NCBI GenBank assembly: GCA_021815825.1
Contig: JAKAZO010000001.1
Location: 1 to 64,000, forward strand
DNA from: Pseudomonadota bacterium
GTDB lineage: Bacteria > Pseudomonadota > Alphaproteobacteria > Acetobacterales > Acetobacteraceae
Length of the DNA stretch: 64,000 bases
Direction: 5' to 3'
The position numbers were made by a program, and so were the translations under genes. Positions 18,927 through 28,010 of this stretch are shown here, one piece after another. The notes below the pieces were generated by a model that did no database searches, was not told the origin of the DNA, and saw only the letters and a list, made by a program, of their open reading frames with translations. Every line of letters begins with the position of its first letter. Position 1 is the first letter of the stretch.

Positions 18927-19164
18927 GCGGCGCCGCGCGACCGAGAGCCTCGGCGCTCGAGCGTGTCCGCGCCAGACAGTGCGCGGGTCATGCTCCGTCC
19001 TGTCGTTTGATCCACCAAATTCACCCCATCCGCCGGCAAAGTCCGGCTATTGCCCTGAAACACGACCAATTTCCCGCTTGCATCCGAGGAACCGCGTCGC
19101 GACCTGGACAGCACGAGGCTGGCGGGTAGTCTGCTGCCACCACACGTGGAGGGAGGACTGCCCG

Positions 19165-19485
19165 ATGATCGTCGATATGCGCATCTACACCTGCCATCCT
19201 GGCCGGCTGAACGACTGGGTCGCGCTCTACAAGGAGCATGGCTGGGCGCTGCAGCAGAAATATCTCGGCCGGTGCGTCGGCTGGTATGTCACCGCCGAGG
19301 GCCCGTTGAACACGCTCGTTCATCTCTGGGCCTATGAGGATCAGGGCGACCGCGAGCGGCGGCGCAATGCGATGATGGCCGATCCTGGATGGCAGGACTT
19401 CCTGCGCCGTTCGCGCGAGTCCGGTGCGCTGGTGGCGCAGGAGAATCGCTTCCTGCGTCCGACCGATTTCTCGCCGATCCAGTAG
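19165..19485 (+). CDS. NIPSNAP family protein
   Basis: A 106-residue dimeric ferredoxin-like a/b-barrel protein. The start MIVDMRIYTCHPGRLNDW, the central VTAEGPLNTLVHLWAYED and the late LVAQENRFLRPTDFSP are the hallmarks of NIPSNAP proteins. A strong GGAGGGAGG site precedes the ATG. It ends 3 bases before the methylase gene, so they share a transcript. The family has no agreed reaction in bacteria. Confidence 0.9.
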   Translation: MIVDMRIYTCHPGRLNDWVALYKEHGWALQQKYLGRCVGWYVTAEGPLNTLVHLWAYEDQGDRERRRNAMMADPGWQDFLRRSRESGALVAQENRFLRPTDFSPIQ

Positions 19486-19488
19486 GCG

Positions 19489-20076
19489 ATGGCCGAACCG
19501 AGGGCGCGGGGCTATTTCGGCATCGGTGTCGAGGGCGTCTCGAAATCGGCGAATTTCGGCGCTCTGCTGCGCACCGCCCACGCCTTCGGGGCCGGCTTCT
19601 GCTTCTCGATCGGAGCCGGCTTCGACGCCCGGGCCGCGCGTGCCGCCGATACCGCCGGCACGCCGGAGAGCTTGCCGACCTGGCGCTTCGACGACATCGA
19701 CGGCTTGCGCCTGCCGCAAGGCTGTGCCCTCGTCGGTGTCGAACTCATCGACACGGCGGTGGCGCTGCCGTCGTTTCGCCATCCGCTGAGCGCGGCCTAT
19801 GTGCTGGGCCCGGAGCGCTCCGGCCTGTCCCCGGCCCTGCTCGCACGCTGCCGGCACGTGGTGCGGATCCCGACGCGGTTCGCCCTCAACGTCGCGGTCG
19901 CCGGCGCGCTCGTGCTCTATGACCGCCTGCTGCAGCATGGCCGGTTCGCGGAGCGGCCCGTGGGGGCCGTCCTCGCGCCGCGCACGCCGGCAACACCGGC
20001 GCCACGCCGGGGCCACGGCGACCCGGTGTTCCGCCGCACCATCCCGCCCTGGCTTGGGAGCGGCGAAGAGGGCTGA
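19489..20076 (+). CDS. SpoU/TrmH-family RNA methyltransferase
   Basis: A 195-residue SPOUT-class enzyme that transfers methyl groups from SAM to ribose 2'-OH of tRNA or rRNA. Motif 1 is KSANFGALLRTAHAFGAG, motif 2 VLGPERSGLSP, motif 3 RIPTRFALNVAVAGALVLYD. The order and spacing match the catalytic domain; there is no extra N-terminal RNA-binding domain. A C-terminal tail of about 40 residues is basic and alanine/proline-rich. Target nucleotide is unknown. Confidence 0.92.
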   Translation: MAEPRARGYFGIGVEGVSKSANFGALLRTAHAFGAGFCFSIGAGFDARAARAADTAGTPESLPTWRFDDIDGLRLPQGCALVGVELIDTAVALPSFRHPLSAAYVLGPERSGLSPALLARCRHVVRIPTRFALNVAVAGALVLYDRLLQHGRFAERPVGAVLAPRTPATPAPRRGHGDPVFRRTIPPWLGSGEEG

Positions 20077-20124
20077 GCCGCCGCCGCTTGCCGCGCTGCG
20101 GTCCAGCCCGTATCAGTCTCGGCC

Positions 20125-20651
20125 ATGCGGTTCCTCCTGCTCCTGACGGCTTTCATCCTGGCGGCGCTGGCGCCGGCGGATGCAGCACACCCGCCAACGC
20201 ACGCCGCCGCAGCGCCGCGCGCGGACCAGCCGCGGCCTCTCGGCCATTTCGAGGACTGGACTGCTGCGACCCATCTCGAAGGCGGGCATACGGTCTGCTA
20301 CGCGTTCACCCGCGTCCGGAATTCCAGCCTGAAGATCCCCGGCCGCGGCGAGGTCGTGCTGACGGTGACGGAGCGCCCGACCGGGCGCGACATGGTCGCG
20401 ATCAGCGCCGGCTATCCCTATGCCGCCGGCGCGGTGGTGCGCGTGCAGATCGAGCGCGCCAGCTTCGAATTCTACACCGCTCAGCGCTCCGCCTTCGCCC
20501 GCGACGGGCACGCCCTGGTGGCGGCGATGCGCCATCGGCGCGACCTCGTCGCCCATGGACCGGCACCGCATGCCGGCCAGGTCGGTGACAATTTCAGCCT
20601 GCGCGGCTTCGACGCCGCCTACGCTGCCATCGTCAAGGCATGCCCTGGGAA

Positions 20652-20655
<4 letters not shown>
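20125..20655 (+). CDS. Invasion-associated locus B (IalB) family protein
   Basis: A 176-residue exported protein. A signal peptide ends near residue 20 (LAPADA-AH). IalB features are [20 protein letters not shown] near the front, [12 protein letters not shown] in the middle and [17 protein letters not shown] at the end. In Alphaproteobacteria, members are often encoded directly upstream of rlmN, as here (stop and start overlap). Its role outside Bartonella is not known; the name should not be read as a virulence claim. Confidence 0.86.
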
Positions 20656-21829
<1,174 letters not shown>

Positions 21830-21833
<4 letters not shown>

Positions 21834-22294
21834 ACCGAAGGCGTGCCCTTCTCGGCACCCTCACCCTCGGCACCCTCATCCTCGGGGCCTGCGCGCGCGG
21901 TGTGCCGGAGCGACCGCGCGTCGAACTCACCCTGGTCGGCGGCCCGGGCCTCAAGCAGCCGTTGGCCGTGCGGATCTATCAGCTCGTGGCCACCGAGCAC
22001 TTTCTTGCCGCCCCGCCGCCGGCGCTGCTCGGACACGAACAGGCCACGCTCGGCACGGATGACCTGGGCATGGAGGAGATTCTGCTGCGCCCGGGCGAGA
22101 CCCGCCACCTCGAGCGACGCTGGCGCGAACAGGCCAAGTCCATCGGCGTCTCGGTGCTGTACGACACCTCCAGCGGCGGCCTCTGGCGCGACGTCGCGGC
22201 GCTGGCCCATGATGGGCCGAGCCGGTTCCGGCTCGAGGTGCAGCCCGGCCGAACGCGGCTTCGCCCCCTGCGACAGGGCGAAAAAAGCGTCTGA
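21830..22294 (+). CDS. tssJ: Type VI secretion system lipoprotein TssJ
   Basis: A 154-residue outer-membrane lipoprotein that anchors the T6SS membrane complex (TssJ-TssM-TssL). The lipobox LGAC places lipidation at Cys21. Family features are the PLAVRIYQL strand with the following loop ([15 protein letters not shown]), and the late [12 protein letters not shown]. It starts at GTG in a GTGA overlap with the rlmN stop. TssM, TssL and the rest of the apparatus are not in the window, although two T6SS-associated genes follow. Confidence 0.88.
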
Positions 22295-22373
22295 GTCCGC
22301 GCCGAAATCCGGTCTATGATCGGCGCGCGGCAAGCGCCTGGTCGGCGCTCGCGACCGGCTCGGGGGGGTGGGG

Positions 22374-23135
22374 ATGAGCCAGACGCCGATCGAGGCCGAT
22401 CAGTGCGCCAGCGGGCGATTTCGCTCCTGGGCGGCGACCCATGTCGGCACGACCCGGCGCAACAACGAGGATTGCTATCTCAATCGACCGGATCTCGGTC
22501 TGTGGGTGGTGGCCGATGGGGCCGGCGGGCACCAGGCGGGGGAGGTCGCCTCCCAGACTGTGGTCGCCGCACTCGCGACCATCCCGCCCGGTCTGGCCCC
22601 GGCGGAAATGCTTGCGCAGGTTCGCCTCCGGCTCAGCGAGGCGCACGCGGCGCTGCGGGAGGAGGCAGCGCGCCGGGGACCTTCGGCCATGCTGGCCACG
22701 ACCGTCGTCGTCCTGCTCGCGGGACCGGAACATTTCGCCTGCCTCTGGGCCGGGGATTCGCGCGCCTATCGCCTGCGCGACGGGGTGTTCGAACAGATCA
22801 CCCACGACCACAGCTTGGTGCAGGAGCTGGTCGATAGCGGGATCATCAGCGCCGCCGAGGCTGAGCGACACCCGCACGCCAATGTCATCACCCGCGCCGT
22901 TGGTGCCGACGCCGAGACGCTCGACCTCGACAAGGTCAGCGACCGGCTGCAGCTGGGCGACCGTTTTCTGCTGTGCAGCGACGGGCTGTGCAAGACCCTC
23001 GCCGAAGCCAGCCTGGCGGCGCTTCTCGGCGGTGTCGGCCCGATGCCGCCCCCAACCGCGCTGGTCGAGGAGGCCCTTCGCGCCGGCGTCACCGACAACG
23101 TGACCGCCGTCGTCCTGGAGATTCTCGGCACTTGA
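22374..23135 (+). CDS. PP2C-type Ser/Thr phosphatase (PppA/Stp1-like)
   Basis: A 253-residue cytoplasmic phosphatase. The metal-binding aspartates appear in the usual order: RNNEDCYL, VVADGAGGH, WAGDSRAYRL, LLCSDGL and TDNVTAVVLE. Members of this type (PppA) dephosphorylate Fha/TssJ-linked targets that the kinase PpkA phosphorylates to switch T6SS activity. Placement between tssJ and an OmpA-domain gene supports that role, but no ppkA or fha is visible. ATG at 22374 is preferred over GTG at 22368; a G-rich stretch precedes it. Confidence 0.9.
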   Translation: MSQTPIEADQCASGRFRSWAATHVGTTRRNNEDCYLNRPDLGLWVVADGAGGHQAGEVASQTVVAALATIPPGLAPAEMLAQVRLRLSEAHAALREEAARRGPSAMLATTVVVLLAGPEHFACLWAGDSRAYRLRDGVFEQITHDHSLVQELVDSGIISAAEAERHPHANVITRAVGADAETLDLDKVSDRLQLGDRFLLCSDGLCKTLAEASLAALLGGVGPMPPPTALVEEALRAGVTDNVTAVVLEILGT

Positions 23136-23188
23136 GATGTTGCTTGATCCCGATGATACCATGGCATAACCCGAAGAGGAGACGACCC

Positions 23189-23773
23189 ATGCGCTTCCGC
23201 ACCGCGCTCGCCCTGCCCGCGGGACTTGCCGCAGCTCTGCTGCTCGCGCCGCTGCCGGCACCCGCTCAAAGCAATCCCTCCGCCGATCAGATCATCCAGT
23301 CCCTGAAGCCATCGGGGGCACTGAACGGGCAGACCCGTGGCATCAAGCCGGTCTCGCCCGCGCAACCCGCTGCGGCGCCGGCCACGGGCACGCCGACCCG
23401 CGTCGCCAAGACGGAGGCGGCCGGCCCTTCGGTCAATCTCAGCGTGCAGTTCGGCAATGGCTCGGCGGAGCTGACCCCGGAGGCGCAGAAGACGCTCGAC
23501 GAACTCGGCCACGCCCTGTCCAGCCAGGACCTGGCAAGCTATCGCTTCCGCATCGAAGGCCATACCGACAATGTCGGCTCGCGCAGCTACAACAAGGCGC
23601 TTTCTGAGCGTCGCGCGCAGGCCGTCGTCGCCTATCTCGCGAGCAAGTTCGGTCTCGACAAGAAACGCCTGCAGCCGGTCGGGATGGGCGAGGACGGACC
23701 GCTGGTGGCCACGCCCCCGCAGACACCGGAACCCCGCAACCGGCGCGTCCAGGTGGTGAACATCGGGGCCTAG
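23189..23773 (+). CDS. OmpA-domain peptidoglycan-binding protein
   Basis: A 194-residue exported protein. The signal peptide ends near residue 27 (PAPAQ-SN). A low-complexity linker (about 30-80) leads into an OmpA C-terminal domain (about 85-194) with RIEGHTDNVGSRSYNKALS and ERRAQAV, including the Asp and Arg that bind diaminopimelate in peptidoglycan. The position after tssJ and the phosphatase suggests a peptidoglycan anchor for the T6SS (a TagL/TssL-like role), though it lacks a TssL membrane domain. RBS AGAGGAG precedes the ATG. Confidence 0.9.
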   Translation: MRFRTALALPAGLAAALLLAPLPAPAQSNPSADQIIQSLKPSGALNGQTRGIKPVSPAQPAAAPATGTPTRVAKTEAAGPSVNLSVQFGNGSAELTPEAQKTLDELGHALSSQDLASYRFRIEGHTDNVGSRSYNKALSERRAQAVVAYLASKFGLDKKRLQPVGMGEDGPLVATPPQTPEPRNRRVQVVNIGA

Positions 23774-23782
23774 AGCCTGATC

Positions 23783-23826
23783 GAGCCACGTCCCATCAGC
23801 CGATTCCGTCTGATGGGACGTGGCTC
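23783..23826. repeat. Large perfect hairpin, 17-base stem
   Basis: GAGCCACGTCCCATCAG at 23783-23799 is the exact reverse complement of 23810-23826, with a 10-base loop. It lies 10 bases after the ompA-domain stop and could terminate that transcript, although no T-run follows. The length and perfection also fit a dispersed intergenic palindrome family. Confidence 0.8.
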
Positions 23827-23884
23827 TAGCGCTCCGACGGATTCAGAGCATTCCGCATGTATCAGGGCACCCGCTCGCTTCTGT

Positions 23885-23929
23885 GGGCCGATTCAGCCAA
23901 CGCCCCCGGGCGGGCGTTGGCATCGGCCC
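23885..23929. repeat. Second large hairpin with internal loop
   Basis: The outer arms GGGCCGAT (23885-23892) and ATCGGCCC (23922-23929) pair perfectly. The inner arms CCAACGCCC (23897-23905) and GGGCGTTGG (23912-23920) also pair perfectly around a 6-base loop. It ends 29 bases before the next gene and may act in its leader or as part of a paired palindromic element with 23783-23826. Confidence 0.7.
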
Positions 23930-23958
23930 TCTAGCCGCTGCGGCCGGGCGCGCGACGG

Positions 23959-25218
23959 ATGACAGCAGAGGAGGACCCCGACCGCACCATCGTGGTGCCG
24001 CGCGCGCCGCCGCGTCCGCCCCCGTTGCGACGCCTCGCGCTCGTGGCGCTCGCCTTGCTCACCGGGTTCGGCTGGACACTGTTCCGTCTGCTGCAGCCGT
24101 CACACCCACCGCCCCTCGCACCGCCGCGCCGCGCTGCAGAAGCGGCGGCGGTGGTCGCGCTCCCGCCTCTGCCACCACGTACCCCGGAGTTCGCCTTCAC
24201 CACCGCCGGCGAGGCAGCCATCGCCGCCGATGTGCCGGAGCGACTGCGCCTGTTCCGTTTCGCACCCGACCCGCGCGTGATCGTGCTGGATTTCGCCTCC
24301 CTCTCCGAGCAGGGACGCATGCTCAATCGTGTCGCGGCACTGGTCGAAAAGGCGACTCTTCCGCGCGGGCGCGTGCTCTCCGACGCCGAACTCGCCACCG
24401 CCATCGCCGCCGGCGGCGATACGCCGGAGACGTTCTACTATGGCCACGACTACCGGGCCGCTGACCTGGTGCGCTTCTTCGCCCTTGCCGATCGCGACCA
24501 GATCCCCCTCAACGCGGACGAGGCCCGGCTGCGCCGCCTCATCACGGCGCTCGGCTGGACCACGGAGAGTGCGGTCGGGGCCCTGATCTCGATCCCGCGT
24601 GCGGGCGCCGATGCGACGGTCAGCGCGGTGGCCCGCGCCACCATCCTGCACCACGAACTCGCCCATGCGGCCTACTTCACCGACGCCGCTTACGCCGCCT
24701 ACACGCGGCAATTCTGGCACGACGAGCTGGACGCGCGCGATCGGGACGATTTTCGCCTCTTCCTCGGGCAGGCCGGATACGACACCAGCATCGATGATCT
24801 GATGATGAACGAAATGCAGGCCTATCTCATGCACACGCCGGACCCGCAATTCTTCACGCCCGCCGCGGTCGGCGAGGCTGCGGACCGGATCGCGGTGCTG
24901 CGGGCGCGGTTCTGGCGCGGCATGCCGGGAGGCTGGCTGCGCGATGCGACCCCAGTGCCGCCGGGAGCGTCAGTGCTCCCCGGAGCTCCTCGGCTACCCG
25001 GAAGTCCGGGGCCGCAGCCAGCGCTCCAGCCCATCGGCCAGCCAGTCCGGGCCAACCGTCAGCGCGTCGCGGCGGCGCATCAGCGCAGTTTTTCCGCGGG
25101 GAGGAAGCGCACTCCGGCGGCAAGCAGGCGCGCGCGCGCCGTTTCGATCGTGGTGCCGCCGCCAGCGTCGGGCAGCCCGATGCCCCGGCACGCATCCTCG
25201 ACGACGAAGACATCGTAG
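23959..25218 (+). CDS. Unknown membrane-anchored protein with HELAH zinc-protease motif
   Basis: I do not recognise a named family. The protein (419 residues) has a proline-rich cytoplasmic front, one membrane helix (about residues 26-45) and a long soluble part. Within it, LHHELAHAAYF carries HExxH (His232, Glu233, His236), the signature of zinc metallopeptidases. About 40 residues further on, NEMQAYLMHTPD could supply a third ligand (Glu or His). The last ~46 residues lie antisense to pncA and look like run-on sequence, so the ancestral stop may have been lost. Neighbours suggest, but do not prove, a link to the T6SS accessory genes upstream. Confidence 0.75.
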   Translation: MTAEEDPDRTIVVPRAPPRPPPLRRLALVALALLTGFGWTLFRLLQPSHPPPLAPPRRAAEAAAVVALPPLPPRTPEFAFTTAGEAAIAADVPERLRLFRFAPDPRVIVLDFASLSEQGRMLNRVAALVEKATLPRGRVLSDAELATAIAAGGDTPETFYYGHDYRAADLVRFFALADRDQIPLNADEARLRRLITALGWTTESAVGALISIPRAGADATVSAVARATILHHELAHAAYFTDAAYAAYTRQFWHDELDARDRDDFRLFLGQAGYDTSIDDLMMNEMQAYLMHTPDPQFFTPAAVGEAADRIAVLRARFWRGMPGGWLRDATPVPPGASVLPGAPRLPGSPGPQPALQPIGQPVRANRQRVAAAHQRSFSAGRKRTPAASRRARAVSIVVPPPASGSPMPRHASSTTKTS

Positions 25219-25739
25219 CCCAGCCGCGCCGCGTCTTCGGCGGAATAGGCGACACAGAAATCCATCGCCAGCCCGGCGAAGAAGATGCGGCGGAAGCCAC
25301 GAGCCCGGAGCCAGCCATCGAGGCCGGTCGGCGTCTTCCGGTCGTTCTCGAAAAAGGCCGAATAGCTGTCGATGTCCCGGCGGAAACCCTTGCGGATGAT
25401 GACCTCGATGCGCGCCTGGTCCAGCGCCGGGTGCAGCGCCGCGCCTTCGCTGCCCTGGACGGCATGGTCCGGCCACAGGGTCTGCGCGCCGTAATCCAGC
25501 TCGATCGTCTCGAACGCGGCGCGACCGGGGTGCGCAGAGGCGAACGAATGATGACCCGGCGGATGCCAGTCCTGGGTGGCGAAAGCGTGCACCAAGGGGC
25601 CGGAGACCAGGCCCGCGATCGGGCCCAGCACCGCGTCCCCCTCCGGCACCGCAAGCCGTCCCCCGGGCATGAAGTCGGGCTGAACGTCGATCAGGCCGAG
25701 CACGTCCCGCGCGGGGTCCAGGATCACGGGCGACAGCAT
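25080..25739 (-). CDS. pncA: Nicotinamidase (isochorismatase fold)
   Basis: A 219-residue enzyme that deamidates nicotinamide to nicotinate for NAD salvage. Catalytic Asp in LIDVQPDFMPGG, zinc ligands in TQDWHPPGHHSF, catalytic Lys in IIRKGF and nucleophile Cys in GLAMDFCVAYSAEDA. The start at 25739 is preceded by GGAGGAG. Its 3' end overlaps the opposite HELAH gene by 139 bases. Confidence 0.95.
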   Translation of the reverse strand: MLSPVILDPARDVLGLIDVQPDFMPGGRLAVPEGDAVLGPIAGLVSGPLVHAFATQDWHPPGHHSFASAHPGRAAFETIELDYGAQTLWPDHAVQGSEGAALHPALDQARIEVIIRKGFRRDIDSYSAFFENDRKTPTGLDGWLRARGFRRIFFAGLAMDFCVAYSAEDAARLGYDVFVVEDACRGIGLPDAGGGTTIETARARLLAAGVRFLPAEKLR

Positions 25740-25870
25740 CGCGGCTCCTCCTCCGGCGTCAGCCGCGCCGGTGAGCCGCGGCCACATTCACAATGTTGCC
25801 AGCCGGGCGGCGGCAGGGCAACGTCCCGCTCATTCCCGATCGGCTCCAGAGCGAGGCAAGGACCAGACAC

Positions 25871-27025
25871 ATGAGCGAGACCCAGGCAAGCGGCGTGAAA
25901 CCCAAGAAATCCGTGGCCCTTTCCGGGGTGGCGGCGGGCAATACCGCACTCTGCACCGTGGGACGTACCGGCAACGACCTGCATTATCGCGGGTATGACA
26001 TTCTCGACGTCGCCGAGCAGTGCGAGTTCGAGGAGATCGCCCACCTCCTCGTCCACGGCCGCCTGCCGAACCGCGCCGAACTCGCCGCCTACAAGGGGAA
26101 GCTCAAGGCGCTGCGCGGGCTGCCGAACGCCGTGCGCGCCGTGCTCGAGGCACTTCCAGCGGCGACCCACCCGATGGACGTGATGCGGACCGGCTGCTCC
26201 GCCCTGGGGTGCGTGCTGCCCGAAAAGGAAGATCACAACGCCCCCGGCGCGCGCGACATCGCCGACCGGCTGATGGCGTCGTTCGGCTCGATGCTGCTCT
26301 ACTGGTACCATTATTCCCACAATGGCCGACGCATCGACGTCGAGACGGACGACGATTCGATCGGCGGGCATTTCCTGCATCTGCTGCACGGGCGCGCGCC
26401 GAGCGAACTCTGGGTGAAGGCGATGCACATTTCGCTCGTCCTCTACGCGGAGCATGAGTTCAACGCCTCGACCTTCACCGCACGGGTTGTCACCGGCACC
26501 GGTTCGGACATGTATTCGGCGATCACTGGCGGGATCGGCGCGCTGCGCGGTCCGAAGCATGGCGGCGCCAACGAGGTCGCGCTCGAGATCCAGCAGCGCT
26601 ACGCCGACGCTGATGCCGCGGAGAGGGACATCCGCGCCCGCGTCGCCAACAAGGAGGTCGTGATCGGCTTCGGCCACCCCGTCTATACGATCGCGGATCC
26701 ACGCAACAAGATTATCAAGGAGGTCGCACGCCGCCTGTCGGGGGCCGCGGGCTCGATGACCATGTTCTCGATCGCCGAGCGTATCGAGCAGGTGATGGGC
26801 GAGGCCAAAAAGATGTTTGCCAATCTCGATTGGTTCAGCGCCGTCAGCTACCACATGATGGGGGTGCCGACGGCGATGTTCACGCCGCTCTTCGTCATCT
26901 CCCGTACCTCGGGCTGGAGCGCGCACGTTCTGGAACAGCGCGTCGACGGCAAGATCATCCGCCCATCGGCCAACTATGTTGGCCCGGAGAATCTCACCTT
27001 CGTCCCGCTCGCCAGGCGCGGTTGA
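25871..27025 (+). CDS. prpC: 2-methylcitrate synthase
   Basis: A 384-residue citrate-synthase-fold enzyme joining propionyl-CoA and oxaloacetate in the methylcitrate cycle. The opening [20 protein letters not shown] and [10 protein letters not shown] are typical of PrpC; the catalytic histidines are in YSHNG and GPKHGGANE, and the late Asp/Arg region includes [16 protein letters not shown]. prpB follows after 11 bases. No prpD or acnD is next to it in the window. Confidence 0.94.
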   Translation: MSETQASGVKPKKSVALSGVAAGNTALCTVGRTGNDLHYRGYDILDVAEQCEFEEIAHLLVHGRLPNRAELAAYKGKLKALRGLPNAVRAVLEALPAATHPMDVMRTGCSALGCVLPEKEDHNAPGARDIADRLMASFGSMLLYWYHYSHNGRRIDVETDDDSIGGHFLHLLHGRAPSELWVKAMHISLVLYAEHEFNASTFTARVVTGTGSDMYSAITGGIGALRGPKHGGANEVALEIQQRYADADAAERDIRARVANKEVVIGFGHPVYTIADPRNKIIKEVARRLSGAAGSMTMFSIAERIEQVMGEAKKMFANLDWFSAVSYHMMGVPTAMFTPLFVISRTSGWSAHVLEQRVDGKIIRPSANYVGPENLTFVPLARRG

Positions 27026-27036
27026 GGAGGTCAGTC

Positions 27037-27960
27037 ATGCCCTATCTGGTCGGATCGGAGCTTCCCCTCGAGGCCGCGGGCGTCCGGTTCCGGACCCTCC
27101 TTGCGGAATCTCCCATTCTGCAAATTCCCGGCGCGCACAACGGGCTTGCCGCCGCGCAGGCCAAGCGCGCCGGCTTCCAGGCGCTGTATCTTTCGGGCGC
27201 GGCGATGAGCGCCTCGATGGGCCTGCCAGACCTCGGCGTGATCACCGTGGATGAGGTCGGCTTCTTCATCCGCCAGGTGGTGCGCGCCTCTGGCCTGCCG
27301 GTACTCGTCGATGGCGACACCGGCTATGGCGAGGCGCTGAACGTGATGCACATGGTGCGCAGCTTCGAGGACGCCGGCGCTGGCGCCGTGCATCTCGAGG
27401 ACCAATTGCTGCCGAAGAAATGCGGTCATCTCAACGACAAGAAGCTTGCCGACCCGCACGACATGGCGGCCAAAGTCGCGGCGGCGGCCAAGGCGCGGCG
27501 TCACCTTTTCATCATTGCCCGGACCGATGCGGCGGCGAGCGAAGGCATCGACGGTGCCGTGGCGCGCGCAAACCTCTATCTCGAAGCCGGCGCCGACGCG
27601 ATCTTCCCCGAGGCGCTCATCACGGCCGACATGTTCCGCGAATTCGCCGCGCGGGTGAAGGCGCCGCTTCTCGCCAACATGACCGAGTTCGGTCGCACCC
27701 CGTTCTTCACCGCGACCGAGTTCGCCGAGATGGGCTACCGCATGGTGATCTGGCCGGTCAGTTCGCTGCGGGTCGCGGCCAAGGCCCAGGCGCTTCTCTA
27801 TGAAGCCATTCGCCGCGACGGGGGCGCGCACCGCATGCTCGACGCCATGCAAACGCGCACTGAACTCTACGAGACCATCGGCTATGCCGATTACGAAGCG
27901 CTGGATGCGTCGATCGTCCGCACCGTGGTGCCGACCGCGATGCCGCAGCGCACAGGCTGA
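27037..27960 (+). CDS. prpB: 2-methylisocitrate lyase
   Basis: A 307-residue PEP-mutase/ICL-superfamily enzyme that splits 2-methylisocitrate into pyruvate and succinate. The active-site loop KKCGH, the metal site LVDGDTGYG and IHLED-type HLEDQLLPKK are all present. RBS GAGGAGG sits 7 bases before the ATG. Co-transcribed with prpC; together they remove propionyl-CoA. Confidence 0.95.
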   Translation: MPYLVGSELPLEAAGVRFRTLLAESPILQIPGAHNGLAAAQAKRAGFQALYLSGAAMSASMGLPDLGVITVDEVGFFIRQVVRASGLPVLVDGDTGYGEALNVMHMVRSFEDAGAGAVHLEDQLLPKKCGHLNDKKLADPHDMAAKVAAAAKARRHLFIIARTDAAASEGIDGAVARANLYLEAGADAIFPEALITADMFREFAARVKAPLLANMTEFGRTPFFTATEFAEMGYRMVIWPVSSLRVAAKAQALLYEAIRRDGGAHRMLDAMQTRTELYETIGYADYEALDASIVRTVVPTAMPQRTG

Positions 27961-27966
27961 GCGCGT

Positions 27967-27997
27967 ACGCCGGCCCGCCGCGGGTGCGGGCCGGCGT
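27967..27997. terminator. Bidirectional terminator hairpin between prpB and lldP
   Basis: A perfect 12-base stem (ACGCCGGCCCGC with its reverse complement) and a 7-base loop lie between two convergent genes. No T-tract is present, as is usual for GC-rich genomes. Confidence 0.7.
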
Positions 27998-28010
27998 GCA
28001 CCCGCGGCGT

